The notes: generated from the letters alone by a model not told the origin. Positions 37,827-51,550 are shown, counted from the stretch's first letter. The stretch is DNA of 64,000 bases from Prinia subflava (GCF_021018805.1 NC_086283.1:7329162-7393161); one strand, 5' to 3'. Translations and numbers: made by a program.

Positions 37827-40800
37827 AAGAAGAAAATATTGTCAAATGGAAGAAGAGAAAGTTCTGGGAGTTCTCCAATTATTTTTGTTGCCAAGAAACC
37901 TTTTTAATATCCACATGCTCAGATTTTCTGTCACATCTTATCCACAATTCTCAGACAGTGCTTCTCTGTGCCATGCCCGAAAGGAGCGAAGTGCCAAAGC
38001 CCAGCAACATAAAGCATGTAAATGCCTGAATAAAAATACTATAAGGATAAGAAAGCTATATTGGATTCATTTGAGTCTAGTTTGCCATGTAGAGAGGTGC
38101 AAGGAGGAAAGAGAAACAGCTTTATTTGACGTACTTTTATGATCCCCATTACCGGAGCATCTTAATTCTTTACAATCTCTAATGTATTTATGGTAAAAGC
38201 ACACTTGTGAGGGAGGGAAATGTTATCTTCTGCATTTTACAGATGAGGAACAGGGATTCAGATACTTAAAAGGTATATGCCAGTAAAACTCTCACTGATT
38301 TCAACTGAAGCTGGGTCCCTAAATTCTTCTGAGAAGTCAACCCAAAGCAGGTACAACGTGCTTAGGTAACCATGGGATCTGACAGTTTCTGAGCTCAGCT
38401 GCCCAGAGGCCACACAAACCATGGAGTACAAGTCCCTCAGTGCACTGCTACCTACCCAGTTCTGCTCTCCCTGTTCCAGCAGTTGCAGTTCCAGTCTTGA
38501 GTTCGTCTTCTTCTTCATCCCTGCTGAAAAACATCCTGCTTCCTCCAGACCATGCTGTCAGTTCATCAAGTTAATTTAGACTCCACAGCTCATCTCTGAA
38601 GTGTTCACTCTTCCTTTCTGGCTTGCAGTCACTGCAGTACAGACTCTCTGTACTTCATTGTGTAACTGCCTACCATAAGCAATGAAAGCCATCAAGCAGA
38701 ACAAGACTCATCTCAAATTTCAGCTGTGCTTTACTTATTCCTCCATCTGACCGGGGATTGGTCATCATTCTCTGAGCACAGTTTTGCCCTCATTTGCTCA
38801 TAACATCATCTTAAGGCAATGACATTTATGCCCTTGAGAATGTCGAACATCTTAGGAAAGCCAAAGTAAGGTTAAATGGTTGTTCCTCTTATGAGGTGTG
38901 TTTTCTGTACCTAAGAGGAAATCAGACCAATTTGACACGACTTTGAGAAAGAATGTGAGTAAACCTATGCCATACAGCCACTTACAGACCAGAAAAAAAT
39001 AACTTAGTAAGTCTACAGTAAAAAGAATGTGAGCCAAGGCCTGCTGAACCTGGATGGTTTCCATCTCCTCCTAGATATATTAAAAAGTAAGGTTCTGAAG
39101 AATATTCATGTTACTGCTTTCTGCCATAATTGGTTGAGAAATGTGCAAATATACATGAATTCTCTTGTAATTTGGCCACAGACAAATGATTTATTTTTTT
39201 CTCAAGCCATCTAATACCTTTCAGAACTGCTAAGTGAGGCTTTGATATTCTCTGTTCACTGTTTACAACTACTTCATAAAAGAGGTCCCGTGAAAATACT
39301 TTTCTTTTAATAATGATAATCAAATTATTTGGGAGAAAAGTCACTCAAGTATAGGTGTATCAGTGTCACTACAATTATTCTTAAGAGAAATTGATAATGT
39401 GCCAATTAGTTCATCTGTCTTCCTTCAGTATGTGCCATTGTGTTCAGGCTTTGACATGCCCAATTCACATTGTGCAGATGTGCTTTTGGAAATGAAATCT
39501 TTCCCCTTTCAGTTCATTAGATTAAGGCAAAGTCTTTTCCGCTTTGGTCTTAGACTTTTGCTTCCCTTCACTGTTTCTGATGGCTCTCACACAGATTGCA
39601 GTGGCAAAATTGTCAGCAGTTCATAAGGGGGCCAAACCCTTTCAGATGTTGTGTACAAGTTTCAGGGCTGTTTTCAGATTTACTTCCTTTCTTGTTTCCT
39701 TACAGATATCCCTTTGATCTACAGGGTAGATTTGGACATCAGATATACAACCAGCATGTGGGACAATTTTCCTACAAACTTGCCACATTCACAGTCATGA
39801 CTAGTCTGTTGGATCTCCAGACATCAAAATGAAATGTATCCAAAGTCTGCATTGTTTTTCTACACCCTAGACTGTAACAGCGAAGGAGTCCTGGAGCCAA
39901 ACTTCCTTATAGTTGACAGGACACCAGACTTGAGTCATCTGGGCACCAGACTGGATCCAACTCCAGTAGCTGGAGATGAAGACAAATCTTTTTAATTTAT
40001 CATAGGGAAGATTAAAAGGTGCTGATCAAAGTCTAAGCACTACTGTCTTTGTCTGGACTTCTATGATTATTTCAGTTAAGCAGCCACTCACTGGCACCTC
40101 AACACAACTCCTTTTTTTATTCCCTCCAAAAATGAAACACAAATAAGCAGAATTTGTACTAAGGCACAGGATTTGGTGGTGGGTTTTTTTAATTTATATT
40201 GCGTTTCATAATTCTTTTTTTAAAGAATAATAACCAAGAGAGTGGGGAACAGTCTGTGTTTCTTACAGTCAATGCAGAGGGACTCCTGTTTTTGCTCCAG
40301 TGTTTTTTTCCACGCCCTTGTTTGGCAGGTAGGAGGGAGCAGGAGGTTCTCTTTTAGGGCAGTGAGGAGGCTTGGCTCGCTCACAGAGAAACCACTATCA
40401 TCTAGGCTGGGACACATCCATCTGCAGACCCTCACTGCTCTCCTGCCTGGAGGCAGCAGTGGCAGGGAGAAGGTCTACAGGGTGGAAAGGGAGGGAGAAC
40501 CCTCTAACCATCCAAACAAGCAGCAGCAAGGGCTACAGGAACGGCATATCACACCTTTGCTGACTATAGCTATTATTCACTAGTGATTTGAACATATGGA
40601 TGGCAAACACCATGAAGTATAGAACACAGACAAAACACCAAAACGCTGTCTGAGGCACACATTCCTGTACAAGACAGGAAGCCCAAGCTTGCAGTCCCTG
40701 TTAGGATTCCCACAGGACCATGAACTCAGGCCAAAGGAAGGACAGGCTGTTCTAGAAGATTTCTTTATACCAAGCTTCCCAGAGAAGCTGAGATTTGCAT

Positions 40801-42482
40801 ATGAAGGCTTGAGCTTTTCACAATCTTACTCTCATAGTTATTTCCAGTGCTCCAAGTTACTGTGCATCAAAAAGAAAAGCAGGTGCAACAGCTGGAGAGC
40901 CAGGGCCACAACTAGGATTAAGCCCCAAAGAGAGAAGGGTTGGACTAGCATCTTCATAAAGAGTGCTCTTGAAAGTGAAAATATTTAATCCTCCTCATTT
41001 TTAAACTAGTTTCTCTTAGGTTTTTTAGCCATTTTACTAGCTTGAGAGATTTCTTCAGTTCCTGGGTTAAGAGGTCAGCAAGATTTACTCCAGCTTTCTT
41101 TTTTTTCTTGTATTACAGGAGTGTGACATGAGAAACTGAGCACAAATCTTCTATAATTAAGACAGGGAACCTCAGGTTTCAAAAGCAAATATATATTTAA
41201 GCACAATCACAGTATTCCAGGAAAATTTTAAAAGCTTTAATCATGAGGAAAGGGTAAAGGCACTTTTATTTCAGGCATAGTTCAAGCATCATCCATCTTC
41301 CTTTCCCTTCCATAAAGGCAAACGTTCTCAAGTTACAAGTTTTGAAAGATTTTTCCAAGTCTCCATTTTCCTTGGAGCTTAATGCTGTCTTTAATCAAGG
41401 CTTCCTTGTGGAGCTCTACAGCCTATTCTACAGTCCTTGTAATTGGCATTATTTCTAGCTATTCACTTTTCCAGCTTCAGTAGAAGAAAGCAAGAACCAT
41501 TTTCAAATTTATGATTACATCAAAAAAAATTTTTTATGCTAACTCAGCTAATTTTTCCTAGCAAATACTATAACCAAAGTTCAGCTACTAAGACTCTTTG
41601 TAGGAGGAATGCTCTTTCTATGCTGTAGAGAATTCTGGACTGTATTTCTTTTAGAAGTAAAAAAAAAATAGCTCGTGAACAAGTACCAGGTTTAAACTTA
41701 AAGACAGCTCTCTAGAAAATAGCAGTGAAAAAACTCAGGGTTCTAAATACATCTAACAACACATATGAATCCTATGCAAATCCTACTTTGTTTAAGAATG
41801 TATAAAATGTAATCAATATAAACCTGGGAAAAAGGAGAAAGAAATAGATACTTTAAGTCCCAGATAGAAGTATTTGAGATACATGAAACTCATTCTAAGT
41901 TAATAAATAAGAAGAGTTTCTACAGTAAAGAATCAGAGAAGTTGTATCATGACAAATACAGTAGAATAAAAATAAACTACAAGCAATGCTGAACACAAAG
42001 AATGAATGACAAGAGCGTGTGGAGCTATCTACAGTGAAGATGAGAGGTGGACCCTCACATTGCGGCTCTGTGCCTGTCCTGAGCAGGTTGTTCTGTTGCA
42101 GGGTCACATCTCAGAGGAACTGGACTAAAACAACCTCCTACCTTCTACCTGTTGCCCCATCCTGCTTGGGCTGCAGCAACAGCTCTCAGAGGTAGACAAG
42201 CCTCCATTAACCCTTTCCAGACTGCTGCTGAGCTTCTGAATAAACCTATTATGAGCAGAGAAAATAGTATTTGTTTCTTGGACTCACTGCTAAGCACTGT
42301 TAGCAAATTTGGAAATGTTTCAAGGATATCAAAACAATAACCAATTAGGGACATGATAGGCAGTGCTTTCTTACTGTGCCTTCCTTCTTCAGGAATCAGC
42401 TGCTGGCAGTATTGATTCACTTGCTAATGTGGAAAAGACAATGAAGAGCCTTTAAACATATTTTTGAGCAAAACACTGCCAA

Positions 42483-42487
42483 GCACA
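42483..42487. repeat. Left target-site duplication of the solo LTR
   Basis: GCACA directly before the LTR terminus; the identical five bases follow the other end. Confidence 0.85.
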
Positions 42488-43071
42488 TGTTGCGATTTAA
42501 CCTCAGCCAGCAGCCAAGCCCCATGCAGCAACTTGCTCACTTCTTCACCAGCAGAATGGGGAAGAGAATCAAAAAGGTAAAAGGTCAAAAACTTGTGGGC
42601 TGAGATAAAGACATTTTCATAGGGAAAGCAAAAGCAGTGCACAAAAACAAGGCAAAACAAGGAATTATTTCACTGTTTTCCATGGGCAGGCAGGTGTCCA
42701 GCCATCCCCATGAGAGCAGGACTCCATCACACATAGCAGTTACTTGGGAAGACAAGTGCCATCACTCCAAATGTCACTCCATCCTCCTTCTTCCCTCCAC
42801 TTTATATTCTGAGCATGATGTCGTACGGTCTGGAATATCCCTTTGGTCAGTATGGATCACCTGTCCTGGCTGTGTCTTCTCCCCACCTCCAATGCACCCC
42901 CAACTTCCTCACAAACATGGCAGTACAAAAACCTCTTGACTCTGTGTAAGCCCTGCTCAGCAGTAACAAAAACATCTCTATATTATCAACCCTGTGTTCA
43001 GCACAAACCCAAAACTTAGCCCCATCTTCCCACTGTGAAGGAACTTAACTAGCCCAGTCAAAACCAGCACA
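42488..43071 (-). mobile_element. Solo LTR of an avian endogenous retrovirus, ERVL-like
   Basis: The element starts TGTTGCGATTTAACCTCAGC and ends CAAAACCAGCACA on the given strand, so both ends have the canonical TG...CA. The internal landmarks AAACTTGTGGGCTGAGATAA, GGAATATCCCTTTGG, CCTGTCCTGGCTGTGTC and CTTGACTCTGTGTAAGC are those of a large LTR family I know from many bird genomes. It is flanked by exact 5-bp duplications (GCACA), and 5 bp fits class III (ERVL-type) integration. No gag, pol or env sequence lies beside it, so this is a solo LTR left by recombination between two LTRs. The minus strand carries CAGAATATAAAGTGG near 42800, a plausible TATA box, so I take minus as sense. The LTR is diverged and inactive-looking, but it could have been co-opted as a promoter. 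Confidence 0.9.
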
Positions 43072-43076
43072 GCACA
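43072..43076. repeat. Right target-site duplication of the solo LTR
   Basis: GCACA directly after the LTR terminus, identical to the left copy. No mismatches have accumulated in either. Confidence 0.85.
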
Positions 43077-43439
43077 GAAGGTATTTACAGAAATTACAGC
43101 TTGGGGTAAATTTAGAGTGTGCAATCCCCATCAACAGCAGCTGTATGTGGTCAAGCTGACAGATAAATTACCACTCTGGGAAGACATCGTTTTCTAGAAA
43201 GACTAAAGTATAGCATCTTCCTCCTGTTCAGACAGCAAGAAATAAGCTCAGCGCTCTTGTCTGGATGGATACATGCACTGTTACATTTCTGTGTTTCTAG
43301 CAAGAATATATTACTGAAGTATGAAGGAACATACCAAAATAGTTGACATAACAAAGGGCATGGAAGAACAAAACACATGAAGATGTTTCGAAGAACAACG
43401 TCTTCAGCATCAAACAACGTTTGTTATTCCAAATGTTTC

Positions 43440-44060
43440 TTGTATCAAACCATAAGGAGATTTCAGAAAGGATCTGAAGGAGAGATAGGTGACAGGACAG
43501 TTTAAGGAAAGTGTTTTCTGAATTTAAGTGATGGCCAGGGACATAAAGGGAAGAAGAAGCAAAACAAATAGGGAAGACAACAAGCACAACATGGTGATAG
43601 CTGTTGTCATGAAGCTGGGCTGAGTGGGTTCGTGGGGCAGATTTTCTGATGAGGCACTGCAGAAAGAGCTGAGGATCAAGGAAAGACTGAAGTAGGGAGA
43701 AGCAATAGCTGAGGTCACTAAAGAGAACTGAGAGCAGGGAGAGGATGCCAAGAGTGACAAAAAGTGATAGACATCAATGGATTGGAGTTCTCAATAGGGC
43801 AGGGTGAGGCAAGGGGCAGAGGGTAAATGTGCTTTGTTGAAAGAAATGGAGAGGTGAGAGAGAAAGCGGTGCTCAAACCGATCAGAGGAGAACCAGTGTT
43901 TTGGGAAAACAGAAGCAAAGCTCTTTCAGTGAGTGGGAGTGTTGCTCTGGACTTGTAAGTCAAGGGGGGTGAGGGAAAGAAGACAAGGGGCTAGGAGTTC
44001 ATGCAGGATGTCAGCCAAGAAGGCAAAGACAGCATCAGATGAGACTATAAAAGAAAGCAG
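43440..44060. other. Purine-skewed tract of about 600 bases
   Basis: The plus strand is dominated by A and G with GGGAGA, GAGAGAAAG and GGGTGAGGGAAAG words, without being a simple repeat. The matching minus strand is pyrimidine-rich and has open frames of 78 to 96 codons rich in S, L, P and F, which is the composition expected from such skew. No domain was recognised. Long strand asymmetry can arise from old transcription, from decayed polypurine-rich retroelement sequence, or by drift. Identity unknown. Confidence 0.5.
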
Positions 44061-44579
44061 GAATCATAACAATTAGAGGTGGGATGGGAGAATAGCCACG
44101 ACTCAGAGGATGCCTGCTCACTAGTACCCTCCTGCCATGGAAGAGGCTGGCCAGGGCTCTTAGACACACACTGCAGGAATAGTGCTGGGCCTTTTACAAA
44201 ATCTGGCAGTCTTTTACATCCTAGTCTCTTCCCACCCACGCTCCACCAAAATGAATAGCTCCATTCATTTGGGCCAGAGTATTGATTTCAGAGTCTTCAC
44301 TAACATAAAAATCCATTGAGGCCTCTTTGCCTTTGCTAAACCATTTCCTGAGTGTTTCTCCAAGATCAGAGTGTGCCTCCTCCTGACCCCAGGCAGAGGG
44401 AGAGCCCAGCTTAGAATGCTGGCAAGGCTGGTAAAAGAGTCAGTAATGAGCACATCAGTTCCTGACCACAAAGGCCAGCACCGCAGAGTCCTCCTCCTTT
44501 TTGTTGTCAACGAGTGAACAAACCACTACCCTTCCCTCTCTCCCAATGAGTTTGCCCCTGGTTGAGACAGACCAAGGAT

Positions 44580-44960
44580 CCTCAAGCACAGCCTGCTTTG
44601 TTAGGGCACAAACATTAACATTTAAAACTCTTGGAGACAACTGCAGCACTGTGACATCAGTTTTTGATCAAACACAGCATGTCTCTTTGGAAGGAGCCGA
44701 TACAACTGCTGTGAGATCATTATCAGGGCACCGTGAGCAGAGCGGTAACGGTTTGACAGCTGCCGCACCAGGATCTCTGCCTGCCACCTCTGCTGCCTGC
44801 TTGCTCTCACAGCTCCTCCTTTTTCTCAGCCTAGATTTTTTTTCTCTTTACTTACAAGTACTTTTTAACGCTTTGAGACTATGCTTTTGCTCTTATTGAA
44901 GGCACATCTAGTATGATACTGTCTGGCAGGGAGGACATACAATAACACAATGTAATTGAC
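44580..44960. promoter_or_regulatory. Candidate conserved noncoding element
   Basis: Repeat-free block with several preserved CpGs near 44698-44765 (GCCGATAC, CACCGTGAG, AGCGGTAACGG, GCCGCACC), a TGACAGCT motif of the MEIS/TGIF type at 44754-44761 and ATTGACAGCC near 44956. A 132-codon plus-strand frame crosses it but has no recognisable domain. Enhancer function is a guess from CpG preservation and motifs. Confidence 0.3.
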
Positions 44961-47836
44961 AGCCATTCTCCTGAAGTGCTAATTGCCCCTTATAGCCTGC
45001 ATTCAAAAGAAACCACGTTGGATGTCCAATGTTTTTAACTTAAGACACCAGAGAATTAGAAGTTCTGAAATAGACGGTTCATACTACAGTCAGCTGTTGC
45101 CAGCTGTGCCTTTGAATAGAATTTCTAGCAAAACTGGCCTCATGAAAATAAAAGAGGCTTATTAGTATCACCTCAGGTAGCAAATAGAAAATGGTTTTGC
45201 ATTCTGCCATCTTTTTACCTGTTCTTGTTTACTAGAATAATCTTACACAATTTTCAAAGGTTCTATAATTTCCATAAACCCTACACAATCCACATTGTCA
45301 TCCAACAGGCTGATGGTTCACTGGACGTAATTTTCACGGGGTGCTTTGAGTGTGAGTATTTGGCAGTTCAATTCATTAACATCAGCTCTAGAACTGAAAG
45401 CAAAGGGTCAAGTGATCTTGGGCAAAGAAATCACATCAATGAATTGTTTGTGCTAAGATTCTGAAGAGACAATGTGTTACAGAAGCACCAAAAATACTAG
45501 ATGTAGATTTTCTTCCTCATAGGCCTTTTGCTTGTAGGGAGGTACAGATGATACATGACTCATTCTGAATTTTTGCATTAAATAGCTGCAACTCCTTTCT
45601 TGAAGGAACAGGTAGCAGCTTTACCCTCCAAAACCCAAGGAAGTTCACACACAGAAGGGCATTTATTGTACTTCGAGTCTCTGTTATCCACACACTTACT
45701 TCTCACTGTACATAAAATTACTTTTCATCAATTTTAAGCAAAGACAAATGCCAAATGACAGACAGCTCAGGTGCCTAAGCATGAATGCAGAAATATTTAT
45801 AAAAATTTCTGCTGGTATTTTCAGGTGGGCATGCTCATCAGACTCTCAACTAATCTCAAAGAATTTTTAGGTCTTGTCTTCATGAGACTCACAAGAGGTC
45901 TCTTGGTAGTTTTCAGTGTATACATTACCAGCCTCAAAGAATTACAAGCCACAAAAGAACAAGAAAAAAGAACTGCAGTAAGGTAGATAGAAAGAGCTCA
46001 AGGATCTTCCATTCAAGCAGTCAGTGTGAAAGTTCTTGTAGATAGAAGTCACATTTGTGCTGTATGCTAATCCCATCCAGGTTTAAATGTGTCAAAAGAG
46101 ACTGAAAATTTGGAGAATTAGACTTCCAAGTCAACTTAGGAGTGAGCTACCGGGAGAACACAAACACAAATCACAGCACCTTTGGGGGACTGCACAGAGC
46201 TGACCTGATTAGTGCTGCAGATGGAAGAGCAACCCACAATACCATGCTCCACACTACAGGAACTGCAGAAAATCACCTTCAGAACACATGTGCCTTCTCT
46301 TGGAACATGGCTGGCATGTTCTGTCTTCTAAGAGGCAAACCTCCTGTGGTATCACACATACTGAATGAGGGCCACCTCACTGGGCTACAGCCAAGGCCTC
46401 CATACATACCACCCAGCCTTGCTGCATTCCATTGTGCATTACCCAGCTCGGGAGTGAGGTATAAATGGCTTTGCAAGGACCTCATGCCTTTCTCTTCATG
46501 TCACGGAGAGAAGACTTGCAACCTGTGTTGCTCATATCTTGTTCAGGCCAGCAGTGAGGACATTCACACTGTATGGGGATAACTCCAGAACCTCTAATCT
46601 CTGACATCCAACAAAACATGTGCTCCTGATATTTCTAGCTATCTCTAGCTATTTTCTGATACTAGTTACTGGGTAGAAATGTATTTTATAATTGAAGGCG
46701 GGATTAACTTCCACAGGTATTTGAACACAGAATTTCATAGAATATTATATTCCCTATTTCATTCTTCAAATATGGAGTTATATTTAAAGAATCCACTTCA
46801 AAGGAGTCTTTGCCAAACAGTAGAGGACCTTTCAGTAAGTCTTTACAGGAATAACAATAGGATTGGACAACAGGAACCCTAGAGGGTACTGTACGATCTG
46901 GACTAGCAAATTTTCAGACTAGACAAAATTTTCAGACCACCTGAGCAGTGGTGGTCTTTCAGTCTTTCACAGTCTTTATTTCCAAGTATGTTATGAAAAT
47001 AAAATTACTGAAGCATCTAGAAAGGAGATGAGAGAAAATGTGAGCAAGGCCAAACACAAATTGAAGTGTGAAATAAACATTGTTTTTAGAGACTTCCACA
47101 TGAATATGATCCCTAGAGGAATAGGATTTCTTATCCTCCAGCTGAGTACTCTAAGAGATGAAGAGTGAAACACATTTGCAGAAGAGACCAGGGAGCTTTG
47201 TGGCTGACCAGAATCACAACAGCAGGAGTTAAAAATGAAATATCATTATTACAATAAACAGATCAGATTGGAGGGTGTACAAATCCGCCAAATTTTAGGG
47301 CATAAACCAGCTTCTAAATTGTAAGATTAGGAAGAAAAAAAATCTCAGCTGTCTATTTACGCTACAAATGTCTCTGTAAAGGTGTTTGCCAAAGCTTCTG
47401 GAGGCAGTTCAGTACAGCTGAGTGGAACTGGTTGTTAACACTGCAGGTGGTTCCCAAGGTAGTTATTAAAACCCCAATTAGACAGAGGAGCATGCTTCTA
47501 GTTGTGCCCATTCTCCTCCTCATTTCCTCTTTTTCCCATATTTCAGGCTGAGACCTAGAAAACTGTGGCTCTCCCTTCATGCCACACTTCTTATCACGAT
47601 TCTGCAACTACCTGCTGGTGTGGCAGAAACACTCCCAGAACGTGAAACATCTTTTGAATTTTATATCCCAAGAGGATACAGGACAGGGCGTGGCTGAGTA
47701 CCACAGCACCTGTGCTCCAGGGTGACTACAGTGGGAAAGCTACCAGAGTAGGGCAAATCCAAACCATCTCATTTACTCCTGTACACCCTCCAATAAAAAG
47801 TATCTTACTTCACATAAGAGCACAACCTAAATAGTA

Positions 47837-47862
47837 ACAAACAAACAAACAAAACAAAACAA
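47837..47862. repeat. (CAAA)n/(CAAAA)n microsatellite
   Basis: Three to four ACAA units followed by two CAAAA units. The slip from four- to five-base period suggests growth by replication slippage. Confidence 0.85.
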
Positions 47863-49759
47863 TCCAGTAAAGAAAACCCCATAAATCTCTTTACCACATA
47901 AAAGCTGGATAGAGAGAGAAAGTTGGGCAGGATGCCAGATTCCTACCACTTTGCAGACAAAGCATGTCACACCTTTAGTCTGGACATTCATAAATAGATT
48001 CAAACTGTTGATACTTCAGAGGCCAGTGAGCAGAAACAAGGAAATTTCTTTTTAAACTCTAAAGACTGTATTCAACTGCAAGACTGCCATGTGGGCAGCA
48101 GATGAATAGTAGACTTTATGAAGCCATGTCTGGCCTCCCACCCAACACTAGTGTCTGCTGTAAGCAGCAGCATATACTGAAAGAGTGATTTCCTTATATC
48201 TGCATGGATACTGAGGGAAGCTATGAACGTGATATCTTCTTAAATGAGCTGACAAATTAGTTAACCCTTCATTTAAAAACTGTCATGAAAACGCATTCTA
48301 CAATCTAGCATGAAGGTCATTGGCATCAAGTTTGGTGACATTGAGTGCATGTGGAAAATATTTAATAGAGTCTTTTTTGTCTTGAACAAAAGCAAGAACA
48401 GCCTTTACTGAGGACAGAAGATTAGGAAAACACAGTCATCAGAAGATGCTTCCCAACCCTTACTGGGTTCATACTTGTGTTTCTTCTTCTGTTTGTATTT
48501 TCTGTGACCAAGGAGAGTCAGAGATGGGAAGAAAATTGAGCACTGACATTTCTCAAGTGATCCCCAAAGCTGTTGTATGAGAGGTTTTCATTAAACCATC
48601 ATCTCAGTTTCCCAGCTAATCCAAATATTCCTCCTGCCTGTCACCTCCAGTGTTGGTAAGCATGTGCACAGACACATCCAGCTGGCTTGGCACACAAGTG
48701 TTTTGCATCACCATGCCTTGGAAGCCTGGTCTTACACAGCCCAGCCTCTGCATAAGCCGGAACAGCTGCTGCCCAAAGGAGACAGCAGGGTCTTGTACAT
48801 CAGACACAAGTTCAATTCTCTCTCCCTAACAAGTTACTACTTATTATTGCTTCCTGCATTCTCCATCTGAGGAATAATCCTCTTCCTCTGCACAAAGTGT
48901 TGTAAGAATAAAGAGAGACTGGCGGGAACTCTGATATTAGAAGAGCAAGAGAAATGTGAATCTCTCAGATGCATTTGCAGGAGCAGAAACAAATCTAATG
49001 GCTCTGAGAACCTCTCTTGGGTCCCCCAGCTTGGGCTTAACTGCAGCAATTGTCCTTTTTGTATCTTTCTGAACAAGGTTTTCTGTATTCAGTCAAGACT
49101 TCAGGGAAAAATTTGGGTTTAATTCAAAGAACATGCCTGCTTAAACCTTGCTTCTGGGTGGAGTAATCAGAGGTGGGTTCAGTTATTTTATTTCTCCCAT
49201 AAATTATGTGAGTCTAAAGTGTCAGTCTTAGAAGTTCTCCCATCTGGAGATGGGACTTGTGCCAATTATGTCATATTTTTTCTTGCCTCAAGTGCCTCAT
49301 ATTTATTGTATAGAAATCAAAATCCTAAGCAGTTCAGGTGGTAAGTAGATTTCCCTATGACAATGATGCATATTTTATTTTAGAATTTTAGGCCAGCTTC
49401 CTGCCACTACAAAACAAAAATATGATTTATCATACTTAAAATACATATCTTGGAATAGAAATAGAAAAAATATGTTACAATGGCCCAGTTTATCTGGGGA
49501 AATTTTCTTCTATCATTGCTTGACAACAATTTTATAGAATAAAACACTTTGTACTGAGGGAATTTCACTTGTGTTAAAATATGTTTTTGCTTCAAAATAG
49601 TGTAGAGAAGGCTTGAATTTTAGAAAATATTAATAGGCTAGATAAACTTCTTTTAAAAAGACTTTTTTACAGATGGAATTGTAGTAGGCAAAATCTTATT
49701 TTAAATAAAAGTCAATAAATGGATGAATAGAGTTTATGCAGGGTTGGGTTAGTTTGGGT

Positions 49760-49810
49760 TTGGTGAATAGAAAAATACAGAGTATTTTTGGTGAATAGAA
49801 AAGTACAGAG
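49760..49810. repeat. Two-copy tandem duplication, 28-base period
   Basis: TTGGTGAATAGAAAAATACA and GAG at 49760-49782 recur at 49788-49810 with a single A-to-G change. A GGGTT-like microrepeat precedes the first copy. The small number of differences suggests a fairly recent event. Confidence 0.85.
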
Positions 49811-51550
49811 CTTTATAAATTACAATGAAATCACAGAAATCTGCTGTGAACGAAATCAGTAATCCAAATACATGTGGCAAGTATGTGTATGCATAATTGA
49901 AAATACTTAAGACTTGAGGCAGAGATTTTTACTCAGACATCTCAGAGAGCTTTCTGAAGATAAGAAACATCATTTTGCAAGGGAGCAAGACAGACAGAAA
50001 CCAGGGAAGTGGCCTTTCAATGATCTACATAGTCAAAAAGTATAGGAGTTGTCCCCACAGTCTGGTCTCATACATCAAAAATATACAGCAAATACACAGT
50101 ACTGAGTGTGTGGAATTCTTCTTGCTACAGAACACTGATACACTGCAATATAGTGACACTCACTCTAGTTTCCAGCTGATACTGCGTTTCCTGGGAATTT
50201 AGGCTGCTTCATTTTGCTGGAGGAAGACTTCTTACTCACAAAGGAAAAAAATACACTTTCATGTTAAGGCCAGTTGATTTTTGCACTTAATTTTGAAACT
50301 GATTTTGAACACACTGCTTTTCTCGGCACTGACTATTAAGTAGGTCATCCTTGTCCACAAGTGATTTTTAGGTGCCCTCCTGAAACATGACAAAGTTTTT
50401 CAGTACAACAGAGACAGAAAAATAAAGCTGGAAATTCCACTGGAATGCTGCAGAAAGGAACTTGGCTATTGTATTCAAACCTTGGGTATAACACACATTT
50501 AGTTGCCAATGTTACAAAGTGTTTCTGCCTATAGGTGCACTGGAAGAACACAATTATATAAAGAACATAGCAAACAATGAATCCTTGGCTACTTCACATT
50601 GAGAATGTCCTTTAATCTTTTATTGGACAATAAATTGTTAAATTGAGAATTTAACAGAATGTTGTCTCAGGCCCCTGCAGCCCAGTCATCTCCTGACTCT
50701 GCTCATAGCCTCCTGTACAGAGTCCTGGCCACTCTGCAACATTTCTACAGCCAGGAGTGAACTTTCTAAACCTTATTCTGCCTTTTAATTCTCCAACAAT
50801 ATTCTAGTAAAACAATTACAAGAAATAAAAGGATTTCTAATACAGACAATGCAAGCTCATCCCTTACGAAGATGGAAAAAGCATCGTGGTGAATGGTCTG
50901 GAGAAAACACCAAGAGTGAAACAGCCTCAGGTGTCATTAAACACTTCAGTGTCAGCACTTACAAAAGCTACTACTGATACTATTTCATACCCCAAACCAA
51001 CCTTCTGGTGGGAACCAGGATGAAATTTTGTTGCCTGAGTTATATTTTAATCAGTTTTGGGTGAAATTGGAAATTCACCAAATTTCTGTAAACTGAAACC
51101 CACCTGAACACTACAAGCTTTGCTGCCAACACAGGCTTCTCACTAGCACCAAATGATCTGATATCACAAGAGTAAATTACATTTTAATTGTAAATGAGCC
51201 CAAAACATAATAGGACAGTCTTTTTGAAAGAGAGCACCTATGTAGTAGAAATGTAAAACTGAAAGGCAGCCCATGAAGACTTTGATTTAAAAATACACCA
51301 TTAATTTTCACTGTCTTCCACTGGTCAAGCTGGTTGTGGAGTGGAATGTATGTCTGTTGAGCTCCTGGTCCCTGGCATTTCTGGGCTGTCAAATAAAAGC
51401 AACGAAAAGCAGTTGGAAGAGTTATTCAGTAACATTTCTGCAGGGATTTCCATCTGGCAATGAAACAGGTGAACTTGAGCTTAAATGAAGGATTTCAGTT
51501 CAGAAATAGCTCCAAAACCACAAAGTGATTATTTACTTTGTTTGGCTGGG

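Larger units (their letters stand above)
37156..42487. other. Noncoding DNA
   Basis: No gene was recognised. The 143-codon frame at 37711-38142 is partly made of a CR1 tip and is not coding. Around 39925-39955 ACACCAGACT and GCACCAGACT form a small duplication. Sequence at 42000-42200 lies just left of the LTR and could belong to another decayed element, but no family could be named. Confidence 0.55.

Noticed and set aside
46142..46582. 146-codon plus-strand frame
   Set aside because: The longest frame outside GC-rich blocks, but no domain, no splice signals that fit, and cysteine/histidine spacing does not follow any zinc-finger pattern.
47837..47862. Short regularly repeated units considered as a CRISPR array
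   Set aside because: Plain microsatellite; no spacers, and the genome is vertebrate.
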